The notes under the pieces were generated by a model, which made no database searches, had not been told where the DNA came from, and worked only from the letters and a program-made list of their open reading frames with translations. DNA of 9,407 nucleotides, taken from the NCBI GenBank assembly GCA_947461015.1, contig CANHIR010000069.1, positions 1-9,407 of the forward strand. The letters run 5' to 3'. Shown here in pieces: positions 9,280-9,407 of this stretch. Position 1 is the first letter of the stretch. The number at the start of each line of letters is the position of its first letter. The position numbers and the translations under genes are program-made. Source of the stretch: Bacteroidota bacterium. GTDB lineage: Bacteria > Bacteroidota > Bacteroidia > Chitinophagales > Chitinophagaceae.

Positions 9280-9407
9280 ATGAAAACTGACAAAAATACG
9301 GTCATTGGGTTTGTTTTATTAGCTGGGTTGTTCTTTGCTTATTTCTGGTATAACAATAAGCAACAAACCGAAATGCAGGCTTATAATAAGTACATTAAAG
9401 ATTCTAC
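9280..9407 (+). CDS. yidC: Membrane protein insertase YidC, N-terminal fragment cut by the window edge
   Basis: Only the first 42 codons are visible, from ATG 9280, and the frame is open to the edge. The product starts MKTDKNTVIGFVLLAGLFFA, a short charged stretch followed by one hydrophobic segment (about V8-W23) and then a polar, Gln/Asn/Lys-rich region. This resembles the N-terminus of Bacteroidota YidC (typically MDRNT-x-IG followed by a first transmembrane helix), which anchors the large periplasmic domain. YidC inserts and folds inner-membrane proteins with or without SecYEG. From memory, yidC commonly follows pyrG in Bacteroidota, which supports the call. The fragment carries none of the conserved C-terminal core, so the identification rests on the N-terminal pattern and on context. 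Confidence 0.75.
   Translation, partial: MKTDKNTVIGFVLLAGLFFAYFWYNNKQQTEMQAYNKYIKDS

Overview
The window looks like chromosomal housekeeping DNA from a low-GC member of the phylum Bacteroidota, perhaps near Chitinophagaceae. The family assignment is an inference. The evidence is AT-rich coding sequence, start codons without Shine-Dalgarno sequences, two TAnnTTTG-type promoter elements, a Bacteroidota-style CTP synthase and DPP-IV peptidase, and a yidC start not far downstream of pyrG. No mobile element, CRISPR array, tRNA, rRNA or phage gene was seen.

Layout. Bases 2-856 hold the 3' part of hldD (LPS core heptose synthesis), open to the left edge. It converges, with a 9-base gap, on a minus-strand gene (866-1741) for an exported dienelactone-hydrolase-family protein. 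A 234-base divergent intergenic region follows. It holds a probable promoter and a terminator-like hairpin in front of pyrG. Then come, all on the plus strand, pyrG (1976-3583), an exported S9B dipeptidyl peptidase (3623-5809), and a 1113-residue fused B12-dependent acyl-CoA mutase, IcmF (5894-9235). The first 42 codons of a probable yidC (9280 to the right edge) sit behind their own promoter.

How the genes relate. hldD and yidC serve envelope construction, pyrG supplies CTP, the peptidase clips N-terminal dipeptides in the periplasm, and IcmF isomerises short branched acyl-CoA esters. There is no obvious single pathway. The common factor may be amino-acid and acyl-CoA catabolism next to envelope genes, which is a weak inference.

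The most interesting signals are in the short gaps rather than in the proteins. They are an attenuator-like structure in the pyrG leader, a perfect 8-bp inverted repeat ending one base before the peptidase start codon, a related 7-bp inverted repeat just before icmF that shares the half-site TGTTAG, and a 12-residue hydrophobic mini-ORF whose stop overlaps the icmF start. I found no convincing undescribed multi-gene system.
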